From: Xiphydria camelus
Taxonomy: Eukaryota; Arthropoda; Insecta; Hymenoptera; Xiphydriidae
Length of the DNA: 64,000 nucleotides
Direction: 5' to 3'
Assembly (NCBI GenBank): GCA_963678675.1
Contig: OY783191.1
Span: forward strand, 19,161,111 to 19,225,110
Numbering within the stretch: the stretch's first letter is position 1; each line of letters starts with the position of its first letter. The position numbers and the translations under genes are program-made. Positions 43,918-55,065 of this stretch are shown here, piece after piece. The notes beneath the pieces are model-generated. The model ran no database searches. It was not told where the DNA came from and worked only from the letters and a program-made list of their open reading frames with translations.

Positions 43918-44169
43918 ATGTCTACGTCTAGTGATTCGAGTGATGAAGATATTATTGCAATTTATAATTATTTAAGAAATCAAAGAAAAAAGATATTTTG
44001 GGTCAATTCATACATTGAACGCAACTATGGTAGCAGACTATTTATAGCAGCAGGAGAATTGAGTGAAAGTGATAAGTTTAAGGCATTGTATAGAATGTCA
44101 AAAAATTCTTTTCTAAAACTAGTCAGACTCGTTAAGCCATTGATAAGCAGACAAAATACAAACATGTGA
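43918..44169 (+). pseudogene. Harbinger transposase N-terminus, truncated
   Basis: MSTSSDSSDEDIIAIYNYLR, then FWVNSYIERN, ELSESDKFKALYRMSKNSFL and a stop after KPLISRQNTNM. FWV..Y...R....EL...D..KF...YRMS...F..L...V.P.I..Q.TN is the conserved N-terminal part of PIF/Harbinger transposases. The catalytic DDE region is missing, so the element cannot make a working enzyme. Acidic N-terminal serine/aspartate stretch is usual for the family. The reading frame runs straight into tandem unit 1. Confidence 0.75.
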
Positions 44170-45328
44170 TGAAGGAGTGTAGACCGTCCTTGGTACACCC
44201 CAACGGAAGGTTCAACCGGGAAAGCCCGACTGCCTAGATGCTTACAGCCTGCAAATGTCGAGACGCGACTGATTGGTGATGTTGCACGCAACATACCGAG
44301 TACAAACCGCTTCGCGCCGATGCCACGCCGTCCCGTGTGCGAGCATCGATACAAAATGTATAGAGCAACAACCAGTCGGTATGCTGCACGGATACCGAGC
44401 GCAGTTTTTGCTCGAAGCATACCGACCCGTGAGAGACCGCGCATAAGCAGACAAAATACAAACATGAGGGAGTGTAGACCGTCCTTGGTACACCCCAACG
44501 GGAGGTTCGACCGGGAAAGCCCGACTGCTTAGATGCTTACAGCCTGCAAATGTCGAGACGCGACTGATTGGTGATGTTGCACGCAACATACCGAGTACAA
44601 ACCGCTTCGCGCCGATGCCACGCCGTCCCGTGTGCGAGCATCGATACAAAATGTATAGAGCAACAACCAGTCGGTATGCTGCACGGATACCGAGCGCAGT
44701 TTTTGCTCGAAGCATACCGACCCGTGAGAGACCGCGCATAAGCAGACAAAATACAAACATGAGGGAGTGTAGACCGTCCTTGGTACACCCCAACGGGAGG
44801 TTCGACCGGGAAAGCCCGACTGCTTAGATGCTTACAGCCTGCAAATGTCGAGACGCGACTGATTGGTGATGTTGCACGCAACATACCGAGTACAAACCGC
44901 TTCGCGCCGATGCCACGCCGACCCGCGTGCGAGCATCGATACAAAATGTATAGAGCAACAACCAGTCGGTATGCTGCACAGATACCGAGCGCGGTTTCTG
45001 CTCGAAGCATACCGACCCGTGAGAGACCGCGCATAAGCAGACAAAATACAAACATGGAGGGAGTGTAGACCGTCCTTGGTACACCCCAACGGGAGGTTCG
45101 ACCGGGAAAGCCCGACTGCTTAGATGATTACAGCCTGCAAATGTCGAGACGCGACTGATTGGTGATGTTGCACGCAACATACCGAGTACAAACCGCTTCG
45201 CGCCGATTCCACGCCGACCCGTGTGCGAGCATCGATACAAAATATATAGAGTAACAACCAGTCGGTATGCTGCACAGATACCGAGCGCGGTTTCTGCTCG
45301 AAGCATACCGACCCGTGAGAGACCGCGC
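44143..45328 (+). repeat. Four tandem units of 295-300 bp
   Basis: Units start ATAAGCAGACAAAATACAAA at 44143, 44443, 44738 and 45033. Each carries GTGTAGACCGTCCTTGGTAC, a GTTGCACGCAAC hairpin, the inverted pair GTCGGTATGCT/AGCATACCGAC, and ends GTGAGAGACCGCGC, fused directly to the next unit without a TTA. Units 2 and 3 look almost identical; unit 4 is slightly more diverged. The long minus-strand frames (157-183 codons) across them are periodic repeats, not genes. Confidence 0.9.
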
Positions 45329-45906
45329 TTAGATTGACGCTACTCTTAGGGGCCTATTTCATGGATCCGATACGTCGGATTGTCGTATACGACAAGTCAC
45401 TCCGATTGGCTGTGAAAAAATCGTGTGGGGGTCCGTCGTAGATATCTTGTCGGAGGAATGAAATAGGGTCGATTCACTTTTGCACCATTAGTGCTAATAC
45501 AATTCGTAACGTCAATATTTTTCAGATAGCCATCGGTGGCGTTGAACGTAGCTTACTATCGCGCCATCACCCGGCCATGCACGAGTCCTATTTTTCGTCG
45601 TACGAAACCATCGCTTGAAGTTCAGCACTGCTGAACTTTCGAACGACGAAAAATACCGTCGGTCCGACAGATTAGGTGCCCATACACACAGAGGTCGAAC
45701 TGTCGGTTTGGAACGGCAGTTCGAACCGTCGGGTCGATCCGTCGGTTTTAACCGTCGTCGTCCACTAATTCAGAATAGAAATCCGCGGTTAAAACTGACA
45801 GGTCAAACCGTCACAGGCCGGCCGGCCGCAAAACTGCAGATCGACCCGTAGTGTCGACCGACAGACGGGCTGAGGAAATCGATTTTGTTGCGCTTTTACT
45901 TCATAA

Positions 45907-45929
45907 GAGAGAGAGAGAGAGAGAGAGAG
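45907..45929. repeat. (GA)n microsatellite
   Basis: Eleven or so GA units inside the TTA-flanked element. Confidence 0.9.
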
Positions 45930-46409
45930 TGTACGATTTTAATTTTTCTTTTTTTAAAATACTCGGAAAAATATATAGAACAAATGTGACATAAAGTCAA
46001 AGTTTGCTTTTTAATTTTTAATAAAAATGTATTTTTTGTACGGCTTTTTCTTTAAATATCTCGAAAACTATTGAGAATTTATCGAGACATGCTGCGGAAA
46101 AAATGTAGAGAATTTCAAGACGAAACGATTGGTTTTTATCTCATTTTGTTACGATGAATAGTTCTCGAGATATTGAATTTTGTACATAAATACGCGCCGT
46201 AGCGTCCGCGCGCTCTTGTAAACAAATGTCTCTAACTTCACTAAAAATTGGTATTTTCCGATGATTTTTGTTTTGTTTTAACTTAGCGGATACTTTTCAA
46301 CCGCTTCAACAAGCTTCATACAGAATTCTTATTCGCCGGTTTTGAGCATTTTTCTCTAATAAATATTAACATAAAAATCCAAACATCTATACGGCGATAT
46401 TTTTAAATA

Positions 46410-46694
46410 GGTACCCATTCACACAGAATTGTCGGTTTATCTTGTCGGTGATAGCGCCTAAATAGCGCTTTCGCTTAGATTAGGATGACATTAAGCGGTA
46501 CGAACCGACGTTCCGTCTGTCGTGCTAAAATGCATGTTAGTGGACGGCGGCAGTTTTTCCCGTCGGTCTGGACTGACGGGTCAGCCTGACAGTTCGATCT
46601 GGCGCGTGGCGCGCCCACTAACTGAAAGGTAAAACTGCCGGTTCGAACGGCGCCGTTCCAAACCGACAGTTCGACCTCTGTGTGTATGGGCACC
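46410..46694. mobile_element. Nested MITE (GGTACCCATTCACAC ends)
   Basis: GGTACCCATTCACACAGA at the left and the complement of GGTGCCCATACACACAGAGG at the right. A third end of the same family in the left orientation lies at 45675 (GGTGCCCATACACACAGAGG), whose partner end is not found, so two copies or one rearranged copy are present. Interior rich in CCGTCGGT/ACCGACGG words. Confidence 0.6.
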
Positions 46695-47134
46695 TATTTA
46701 CCCCACCACCACTTTTTGTCACAGCCAATCAGAGTGACTTGTCGTATACGACACTCCGACGTGTCGGATCCATTAAATAGGCCCCTTACTCGACGCTTTC
46801 GCTTGGACGCTTTCACTTCGACTAACCACGGCTACCGCCCGCACAACAGTTAACCGTTGTAGGAGGGGTAATACGCACAGAGAGCGCGAATAGACTATAA
46901 CTAGAGTTTATTCGGGATAGGGGCGTACAGATGGTAGTGTGTGACTGTATGAGTGGTGGCGGAGGGGGGGGGGGGGGATCCCAGGAGGGATCGAACTCGG
47001 AGAAGCGTCGGAGGTGCTGCCGGTTGGGCTGCTCGTAGGCGGTGCAGGAGCGTCGCACAATGGTCGAAAAGCTAGATTTAGCACCAACATTAGAATTTTG
47101 CATAGAATAATAGTACTACAAGCCTAGAATTTAG

Positions 47135-47615
47135 TATAGGGGGGTTTTTTAGGTCGCTGATCACGAATCTCAAGTCAGATTTCAAAAATTCAAGATAGCG
47201 GATCCAATATGGCGGACGAGATTTTGGAAAATCGATGGATTCATAACAAAGTTGGTATAGGTTTTTTTTGGTCGCTGATCACGAATCTGAACTCAGATTT
47301 CAAAAATTCAAGATGGCGGATCCAATATGGCGGACGAGATTTTCAAAAATCGACAGATTCATACCAAATTTGGTATAGGGGTTTTTTTTGTGTCGCTGAT
47401 CACGAACCTGAAGTCAGATTTCAAAAATTCAAGATGGCGGAGGAGATGTTCGAAAATCGACGGATTCATGTCAAATTTGGTATAGAGGGGTTTTTTGAGT
47501 CACTGATCACGAATTTTTGAAAACTGACCTCAGATTCGTGATCAGGAGGCAAAATTACTATAGATAACATATATCGCATGAAAAGTATATACTCCCTTTT
47601 TTTTTGTAGAACAGT
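47135..47615 (+). repeat. Minisatellite, about 120-bp units, with foldback tail
   Basis: Units start TATAGG at 47135, 47256 and 47374, with a partial fourth at 47481. Each carries GTCGCTGATCACGAA, CAAAAATTCAAGATGGCGGA and TTGGAAAATCGA-like words. The right side (47550-47610: AACATATATCGCATGAAAAG) equals the terminal repeat of the element at 61604-62025, so this is a left-truncated copy of that element. Confidence 0.8.
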
Positions 47616-47639
47616 GTAGGTACTGAGCGGTATGAACCG

Positions 47640-48116
47640 ATATTCAGAATTTCGACTACCTATCGTCTGTCACAACAGTCTTAATATCGCACGGCCGCAC
47701 GTGGCGGCGGAGCGAACGCGAGTCGGCGGTCGGGCACGTGGACAAAGGAGAGCGTACCGGTGATCTGGTTTCCCTAGTCCTCTTCCCTCGGGCGTAGCTA
47801 CTCCTCCGGGTGTCTCCTGGACCGGTCCGCAGCTCCTCTCTAAGCTGCTCGGCTTCCTCGTCCTCCGCAAGAACCTCGGGTGCTCGTCGGGGCCCTCAGA
47901 CTACTTCGCCTAGCTCACTCCACTCGTTTCTCACTCTCACGCTACAGATCCCAGCAACTACTCGCAATCGTTATCGTGGCACGTCTCGTGCGAAACTGCC
48001 TCTCGTCGTCGGCGCGACGTTGCTCGAACGAAAAAGCAAAAAACCGAAACCGAGCACCGCCGTCGTGTTGACGCCTCGCGTCTCCGAGGTGGCTCTACGT
48101 GTGCCTACATGTGATA
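47640..48116. other. GC-rich stretch upstream of the truncated BEL LTR
   Basis: No domain in the 106-codon frame (47810-48130). It does not match the first 300 bases of the BEL 3' LTR, so it is either unrelated flanking DNA or a different U3. Confidence 0.4.
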
Positions 48117-48809
48117 GGCCCGACAGTTAAGTGCGTCACTCAGGTACCGCTAATAACGGCATCTTCGCCCTGTAGACGTAGACTTTAGACTTTTAGACTC
48201 GGAAATTTCCTAAGCGTCTTCTTCTGCTCCGCCGACGCTCCTCCTCCCAGCCAATCAGGGGGCATCGCGTCAGCCCACGCTATACCTTCCATTGATCTGT
48301 GTTGCGCACATATAAACTGGGACTAAACGCGCGTCTTTTAATGTATCACAAATCATCAAACGTGTCGTACGTGTCGTACTCCGCCGATCAACCTCACTCG
48401 GAATCAGTAAGTTAATCCGATTCTACGTCGTATTTGGTATCGCGGAACATGGATAGTACATTCAGGTGTCAGTCCTTTATCTGAACACGACTCAGTTACA
48501 TTTGCTCCCTCTGTCAATAGGCCATTGCGTGCCAGCCGACGGATTGAAATTCTGAGTTCGTACCGCGTCAGTTCAGCGCATTCAATTGTAAATAATTATA
48601 AACCAACTTTACTGTATCTTGTTATTCTAATATACGATTATTAAATTGAGTGAGTGCAGTGTATAGTTATTTGAACTAGCCGATCGGTTTGAATCTCCCC
48701 TTACGATCGTTCTGTTAAAAATCTAATAGCCGCGTCACGCATAGTGTCCTCGGGATTTACGACCCCGAGGAGATCCGATTAAATCATCGCGCGGCGACCG
48801 AACAAAACA
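48117..48809 (+). repeat. BEL 5' LTR, missing its first 300 bases
   Basis: Matches 57249-57941, ending AACAAAACA. To the left of GGCCCGAC the similarity to the 3' LTR stops. Confidence 0.85.
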
Positions 48810-48830
48810 TAGTCCTTCGAGCCGGATTTG
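48810..48830 (+). promoter_or_regulatory. Primer binding site, tRNA-Tyr type
   Basis: AGTCCTTCGAGCCGGATTTG follows the LTR. It is complementary to the 3' end of insect tRNA-Tyr as I recall it (ends CCGGCTCGAAGGACCA), with one mismatch in the first bases (TAG for TGG). Confidence 0.65.
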
Positions 48831-48982
48831 AACTACGGAATCAAATCAGTTCATAAATAATAATACCGAGTTTATAAATCTGAGTGTCGCGACCACGCGG
48901 TAAAACTGACTGTTCGCGGAATCACCAGTGATTTGTTCGGGCAGTATTTGTTTCCAGTGACTGTTCGCGATACATCAGTGAC

Positions 48983-49320
48983 TCGTTCGGCACCAAAGTT
49001 CGTGCCGCTACATTTCTTTCGGCACCACAGTTCGTGCCACGTTACGCGTAACTTCTTTCGGCACCACAGTTCGTGTCGCGTCACGCGTCATTTCTTTCGG
49101 CATCAAAGTTCGTGCCGCGTAATTTCTTTCGGTATCAAAGTTCGTGCCGCGTAATTTCTTTCGGCACCAAAGTTCGTGCCGCGTCGTTTCTTTCGGCATA
49201 AAAGTTCGTGCCGCTTCACTTCTTTCGGCACCAAAGTTCGTGCCGCGTCGTTTCTTTCGGCACTAAAGTTCGCGCCGCGTCATTTCTTTCGGCACCAAGG
49301 TTCGTGCTGCGCCATTTCAG
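48983..49320 (+). repeat. Hairpin repeat array in the BEL leader
   Basis: About ten units of 30-38 bases built on TTTCTTTCGGCACCAAAGTT followed by CGTGCCGCGTC. Each can fold as CGGCAC-loop-GTGCCG. The array lies between the primer site and the gag start. Confidence 0.85.
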
Positions 49321-49364
49321 TGTCTAGTTCAAGTGATTATCAAGCGTGCAACAACACGGACTCC

Positions 49365-50750
49365 ATGGCAGTTCGAGATCTCATCGATAAGCAAGAGAGG
49401 CTTTTCCGTTGGATCTCTCACTCCATAGAGAATCTCCAGAAACTCGGGCCCTCGAATATCACCATCTGTACCATCGAGTCCCGACTAAAGGCATTAGAAG
49501 ATTACAGGAACAAGTTCCACGATAATGACGCAGAACTCTCAATAATCAGGAACCACGCTACAACCAGCCAGCGAGCGGAACTGGATAAGCTGCCATACTT
49601 CACCGACGACTTAATCACGAACTGTGAGGAACAATACCTCTTAGCCCATGCGAATATGGGCGATCGACTCGCCTCCCTATGTCCACCTTCCAACCCGACG
49701 GAAGACAATAACGGAAGCTTACGCAGATCGTCGACACCAGCATCGGTGAGTCATTATCAGATTTCTAACGTTAAGTTGCCGAAAATCGATCTCCCAAAAT
49801 TCGACGGGAAATACGAAAACTGGCTGGCGTTCCAAGATGCCTTCACGTCGATGATCGATCAACATCAAGGATTGTCCAATGTACAAAAATTGCAATATCT
49901 CCGATCGTCACTCACCGGTGAGGCAGCTCAGAATATTCATTCCTTCGAAACAACCAAAGATAATTATGCCGAAGCCTGGAACTTGCTAAAGACAACGTAC
50001 AATAATAAGAGAGTTATTATTAGGCGTCACGTCGATCTCCTAAACGAAATTCCGATGCTCATTAAGGAATTTGCCACGGGGCTACGGCAATTGGTCAATA
50101 GCGCTCAGCAACACGTTCGCGCGCTTAAATCCTTAGGAGAACCGGTGCAACACTGGGATACTCTGCTCGTTCGTCTTCTTGAGACCAGGCTCGACAAGGT
50201 TACATTGCGAGAATGGGAGAGGACATTGACCGACACATCACTGCCCAGTTACGAACAACTACTGACCTTCTTGCGAAAGGCCGCTCTCTCCGCGGACTTC
50301 GGACTCTCCCCGGCACATTTCGACTCTTCATCAACTTCAAGAACAACCTACACACCGAAGCCAAAGGGACCAGCAAGGAATGCAGCGACATTCATCACTT
50401 CTACTGAAGAAGAGGAGGGATGTCCAATCTGTAAAACTAGGCATGCAATCAACTATTGCAGCCAATTCCTCGCGCTGTCCATCTCCGATAGGATTCAACG
50501 AGCCAGGGACCTCTCCTTGTGTCTTAACTGTTTACGTTCAGGTCATCCTACAGCCTCCTGTTCGGGGCGCCGTTGCCACAAATGCAAAAAACGGCATCAT
50601 AATTTGTTACACCTGAATATGGAACCAGCAGCCACGGTTCCACCGACAGCCGCAGCTTCACTAGCAGAAGCATCAACCGACGGACCACCTCAACAATCTA
50701 CGCATGACTATCGCTGGGCGAATCTGGAGCACCGATTGTCAGAGCCTTGA
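49365..50750 (+). CDS. BEL gag protein
   Basis: The frame is open from 49176, but the part before ATG 49365 only translates the hairpin array, so MAVRDLIDKQERLF is chosen as the start. Middle residues have VKLPKIDLPKFDGKYENWLA and LTGEAAQNI, the DUF1759 region of BEL gag. The C-terminal third has zinc motifs: CPICKTRHAINYC, CLNCLRSGHPTASC and CHKCKKRHH. No stop interrupts it. Gag would build the particle and bind RNA. It overlaps pol by 47 bases in the -1 frame; whether that is the natural expression mode or damage is not known. Confidence 0.88.
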   Translation: MAVRDLIDKQERLFRWISHSIENLQKLGPSNITICTIESRLKALEDYRNKFHDNDAELSIIRNHATTSQRAELDKLPYFTDDLITNCEEQYLLAHANMGDRLASLCPPSNPTEDNNGSLRRSSTPASVSHYQISNVKLPKIDLPKFDGKYENWLAFQDAFTSMIDQHQGLSNVQKLQYLRSSLTGEAAQNIHSFETTKDNYAEAWNLLKTTYNNKRVIIRRHVDLLNEIPMLIKEFATGLRQLVNSAQQHVRALKSLGEPVQHWDTLLVRLLETRLDKVTLREWERTLTDTSLPSYEQLLTFLRKAALSADFGLSPAHFDSSSTSRTTYTPKPKGPARNAATFITSTEEEEGCPICKTRHAINYCSQFLALSISDRIQRARDLSLCLNCLRSGHPTASCSGRRCHKCKKRHHNLLHLNMEPAATVPPTAAASLAEASTDGPPQQSTHDYRWANLEHRLSEP

Positions 50751-53700
50751 CTTCCATTGTTCGCACAGGAGATTTGCTGTTGACGGCTGTTATCAAGGTC
50801 CGCGACAAGAGAGGCCAACGCTTAGAATGCAGGACGCTTCTAGACACTTGTTCAACCGCCAACTTTATGACCGAGCGTTTAGCCAGGTCTTTACAACTGT
50901 CGATGGAAAGATACGACTCAACAGTCGGAATGCTGGATAAGGCGCAAGTCAAGGCCCACTTTCTGATCAATGCCACAATAGAATCTCGGATCACTGGTTA
51001 CACCAGGTCTCTAACATTCCTGACGGTACCAAGCATTGGAGGATTGCAACCACTCGAGCCCATCGATAGAAGTCGGCTCCAGATACCTCACAATGTGAGG
51101 CTAGCCGATCCGAATTTCCACCGACCAGCCGAAGTGGATATGCTGATAAGCTCTGGACCTACACTATCAATGCTAAGTATTGGGCAAATCAAACTTGGAA
51201 ATTCCCAGCAGCCCGGTCTCATGCTCCAAAAAACTCAACTGGGATGGGTGATTGGAGGGAGTCTAGTGCTCGGAACTCCTAAGTCGAAGACGCAAGTAGC
51301 CTTCTTTGCCGCCAAACCAGAGTTCGAAATCAGCAAATTTTTGGAACTCGAGGAAATTCCCGCTATTCGTCACTTGTCCGCCAAGGAGCAAGCGTGCGAA
51401 GATCATTTCGTCAGGAATCTGAAGAGGGACTCCACCGGCAGGTACGTTATGGCACTTCCATTTAATGAGCGACAACTTCAGTTAGGAGAATCCAGATCAC
51501 ATGCCCTAAGCCGCTTCCACGGTTTGGAGAGAAAACTCCGTCGAGACTCACGACTGAAGGAGCAGTACGAGGCCGTGATGAAGGAATATCAAGACTTAGG
51601 CCCCACGACCGAGATTGAAGAAGACAGTCCAACTAGCCAAGGATTCTACTTACTACACCACGCGGTTATAAAAGAAACTAGTCTGACCACTAAATTACGG
51701 GTCGTATTCGATGGATCCGCCGAGTCCAGCTCAAGGGTATCACTCAACGAGGCCCTCATGGTCGGTCCCACCATCCAGGACAGCATCGTAGCCCTTTTAC
51801 TTCGATTCCGCATTCATCGCTACGTGTTGACCGGCGACATAGAAAAAATGTATCGCCAGTTCTGGATACGGAAGGAGGACTGAAAATATCAGCGCATCCT
51901 ATGGAGGAATCATCAAAACGAGCTGAAAACATACGAGCTTAATACCGTTACATTCGGACTTTCAACGGCTCCATATTTAGCCATACGTTGCCTCCACCAA
52001 CTAGCGGACGACGAGGCACGAAGATTCCCTACAGCCGCCAACATTCTCAAGCGGGACCTCTACGTCGACGATGCTCTCACGGGATCAGATCCCTACCAAG
52101 GAGCCATCGAAATCCGTGACGACCTCATCAAACTACTCCGTTGCGCAGGTCTTAACCTACGCCAATGGGTTTCTAACGAACCAAGCCTTTTGGACGGATT
52201 GTCTGAAGGAAGCGTGCATCGGAAGTTGCACACGGATGATGCAACCATCAAAACTTTGGGGGTACATTAGGATTCCCAAGTAGACGCCATCGCCTACACC
52301 GTGACAGCCGCAGCGGAACACCGAAAAATCACCAAGCGTACGATTGCATCCGAGATTGCGAAGATTTTTTACCCTCTCGGATTGATTGGTCCAGTAGTCG
52401 CAAAGGCAAAACTCATCATGCAGAGATTATGGCGACAGGAACTTAACTGGGATGAATCAATACCTGCCACCATCCATACTGAGTGCAACATGTTTCGGTC
52501 TCAACTGAAATTGCTCAACCATTGGACATTTGATCGAAGAGTTACCATCACCGAGCCACAGGACGTCCAACTTCACGGATTCTGCGATGCAAGTCAAAGG
52601 GCCTATGGAGCATACCTTTACCTCCGGTCTGAAGACAAAACCGGGGATATACATATGGCGTTATTGTGCGCCAAATCTCGAGTAGCACCCTTACAAACCA
52701 TTTCATTGCCTAGATTGGAATTATGCGGTGCATTGTTACTAGTAGATTTGTATGACTTCGTTAAACGGACCGTGTCTCTCAATGTCAATAATGTTGTATT
52801 TTGGACAGATTCCACCATTACCCTCCAGTGGATCAATTCGTCTCCACACAGACTACCCACCTTCGAGGCTAATCGAGTCAGCAAGATTTAAAACCAAACG
52901 CACGCGAGCTCATGGAGACACGTTCGATCAAAGGATAATCCCGCAGATCACCTCTCACGTGGTCAGTCTCCAGCCGAGTTTATTCAAGAATCCAATTGGA
53001 AGACCGGACCGTGGTGGCTCTGCAAGGGAGAATCTGAATGGCCAAAGCTCGATCTCATCCTACCATCGGATATTCCCGGACAGCCTAAGATGCATTGCCT
53101 TACGCTCAACGCAAAGGGAGATGAGTTTCTTGAACGGTATTCTTCGATCACGAAACTTCGACGCATCGTAGCATACTGCCTTCGATTCAAACCCAACAAT
53201 CGATTCAGAGGACTGCTCGTCGCTGGGGAACTCGAAGAGGCAGATGATCGCATCTTACGATGTATCCAAATCGTCACCTTTCCAAAGGAGATCAAGGCGC
53301 TCAGCAGGAAAAAGAGAGTAAATAGAACCAGTCCTCTGTGGGCACTCAATCCGTTCATTGATGATTCAGGAGTCATCCGAGTAGGAAGTCGGTTGAAGAA
53401 TGCCGAAATACCATACGCCCAAAGATATCCGAAGATCTTACCGAAGACTCATCACATTACGGACCTCCTAATTCGACACAAGCACCTGAAGAATGTACAC
53501 TCCGGGGTACAAACGACACTCTACGCCTTGAGGTAAAATTACTGGCTCATTGATGGTCGAAACCAAGTTCGACGGATTGTCCGACAGTGCGTGCGGTGTG
53601 CTCGAGCACATCCACCTCAGGTGGATTACATCATGGGTAATTGGCAACAGCACGAGTGACCGCAGCAAGACCCTTTAGTAACGTCGGTGTCGACTACTGC

Positions 53701-53760
53701 GGACCGTTCTTCATAAAGGAGAAGAAATACCGCAACCAAAGGAGGATAAAAATATACGTA
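50704..53760 (+). pseudogene. BEL pol: protease, RT, RNase H, start of integrase
   Basis: Protease candidate LLDTCSTANFMTERLA; RT from QDSIVALLLRFR through YVLTGDIEKMYRQ to LYVDDALTGSD (catalytic DD); then ILWRNHQ; RNase H-like stretch LHGFCDASQRAYGAYLYLR and FWTDSTITLQWI; HLSRG; integrase zinc region with LIRHKHLKNVHSG and VRQCVRCARAHPPQ. One frame runs from 50704 to about 53640 with in-frame stops TGA 51881, TAG 52268, TAA 52889 and TAA 53534; a shift follows near 53640. Damage is thus mainly point mutation. The protein is cut at VDYCGPFF..KIYV by the insertion. Confidence 0.88.
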
Positions 53761-54004
53761 CCCCGATAGCCAGGTGGCTTTACAGTGGTGGTACTGTGAG
53801 ACCACGCGGTGACTTTGAGAAACATCACAGTGATGTCTTGGTGCGTGCCCACTGGGGTACCACTGTGGCATCACGCAGTGTACAAAGTGGATAAAGTAGG
53901 ATTTTGCAAAAGGATAAAGTAGGATTTTGCATGCAGTAACTTTACCGAGGTTTTTCACTGTGTGCCCGTGCAGTGCCGCCGCCTAGTAGTGTCGCTTTTT
54001 TTTT

Positions 54005-54096
54005 CACACCCTACCGGGATTTGAACCTGCGATCTTCAAGATACGAGATGCTTCGAAACTGGGAATGCTTGCATTCTACCAATTGAGCCATCGACT
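54005..54096 (-). other. tRNA-derived retroposon with A-tail
   Basis: On the minus strand GATGGCTCAATTGGTAGAAT (A-box) and GCAGGTTCAAATCCCGGTAG (B-box) give a good tRNA outline, followed directly by TGTGAAAAAAAAAA. The A-run after the 3' end marks a retroposed SINE-like copy rather than a tRNA gene; the anticodon arm is distorted. Confidence 0.6.
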
Positions 54097-54151
54097 CTTC
54101 GAGCGCGATGTTGCTCCACTCCGGTCATAATATAGAAACCGGACATGACAG

Positions 54152-54998
54152 ACAGGGAGGCTTCTCCACCTTTTGTATACATTTTGTGGAAAATCACTGG
54201 TAATCCTAAGCGGATGTGTGAGTTCAACTAATTGTTGAAACGTAAGTCTTTCTTTCAATTGCTATTTTTCAAATAGACACCATTTAGAAGTTACGGATAA
54301 TCCCCTTCGCGCTGCTCTAACCTACCAACGTAACGGAATGCAACTCTAAAAATTTCCTTTGACCCTTTTTAACGTTATCATCGGAATTAACATTTCAGTT
54401 TTTTCTCCGTACTAGTACTTAAACCTTTGCCAGTAAACGATATTTGTTAGAGCAAGAGTTTAGCATATTTTAAAATATCCTTCAATGCCTCCGAATAGAA
54501 ATGAATCGGTGAATCCAAGAACAGTATAAGTCCAACAAATGGCGTTTTGAGTTAAGATAGGTAGCCAAAATGTTTAAAATTCTAAGCTCCATATATTGTC
54601 AAGAACCGATTCCTATCAGTAATAAGAAAATCCACGTATTTAACATCTCTCATTATAGTTTTCAAGAGCTTGAAATGATGGCCATTAACGCATTGTGAAG
54701 TTATTATGTTTTTTCATTTTTTCTCGAAACTATCTTTATGCATTTTTACTGTTCTTGGACTCACCGATTCAAATAGAGTGCGTCTCGCGCCTTACTACGC
54801 ATGTGCTAAAAAATCGTTCCAACTCAGAACTAGGGACTGAAATTACCATTCGAGAACCAGTTCTGTTACAGTTCGCGGTTGGAACGCTCGTTGGAATCGT
54901 TCCAGAACCAGTTCTATGTTTGTTGGAACGGCTGGGTCAGACTGCGCACACTCCGTCGAGTTAAGAACCAGTCCTCGTGTTAGTTGGAACGAACCTAG
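54152..54998. repeat. AGGTTCGTTCC MITE, copy 2, left end missing
   Basis: 54152-54245 matches 15535-15632, and 54660-54998 matches 15650-16148 up to the terminal GTTGGAACGAACCT. About 400 bases between these blocks are absent from copy 1, so copy 1 is deleted or copy 2 has gained sequence. The left terminus is lost. Confidence 0.7.
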
Positions 54999-55065
54999 TG
55001 ACTGCTCTCGAAGGTTCTCATTAAATTTTGTAAAATAATTTGATATTTTTCTTTTTCAAAATAAA

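Larger units (their letters stand above)
43751..45328 (+). mobile_element. PIF/Harbinger-type element with multiplied 3' part
   Basis: Termini GCGCGGTCTCTCACGGG (43751) and its complement CCCGTGAGAGACCGCGC (45312-45328), with TTA duplicated at 43748-43750 and 45329-45331. It carries the start of a Harbinger transposase at 43918, then four tandem units of about 296 bp (44143-45328), each ending in the full terminal repeat. Confidence 0.8.
45349..46785. mobile_element. TTA-flanked element with long terminal repeats
   Basis: GGGGCCTATTTCATGGATCC at 45349 and its near complement ending 46785; the arms continue for about 65 bases (TTGTCGTATACGACAAGTCA). TTA at 45346-45348 and 46786-46788. It starts only 17 bases after the Harbinger multimer ends. 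The interior contains another MITE family (45675-45870, 46410-46694). No transposase. Confidence 0.78.

Noticed and set aside
44025..45306. Minus-strand frames of 157-183 codons repeating every 295 bases
   Set aside because: They are periodic copies of the Harbinger-derived tandem unit read on the opposite strand; no known domain, and the repeat explains their conservation.
44169..45330. rRNA or snRNA array
   Set aside because: Repeat length and phrases such as AAGCCCGACTGCTTAGATGC look RNA-like at first sight, but the units end in the Harbinger terminal repeat and start in its coding frame.
46822..47103. Proline-rich minus-strand frames of 60-93 codons
   Set aside because: The proline run comes from a G homopolymer on the plus strand; no motif supports a gene.
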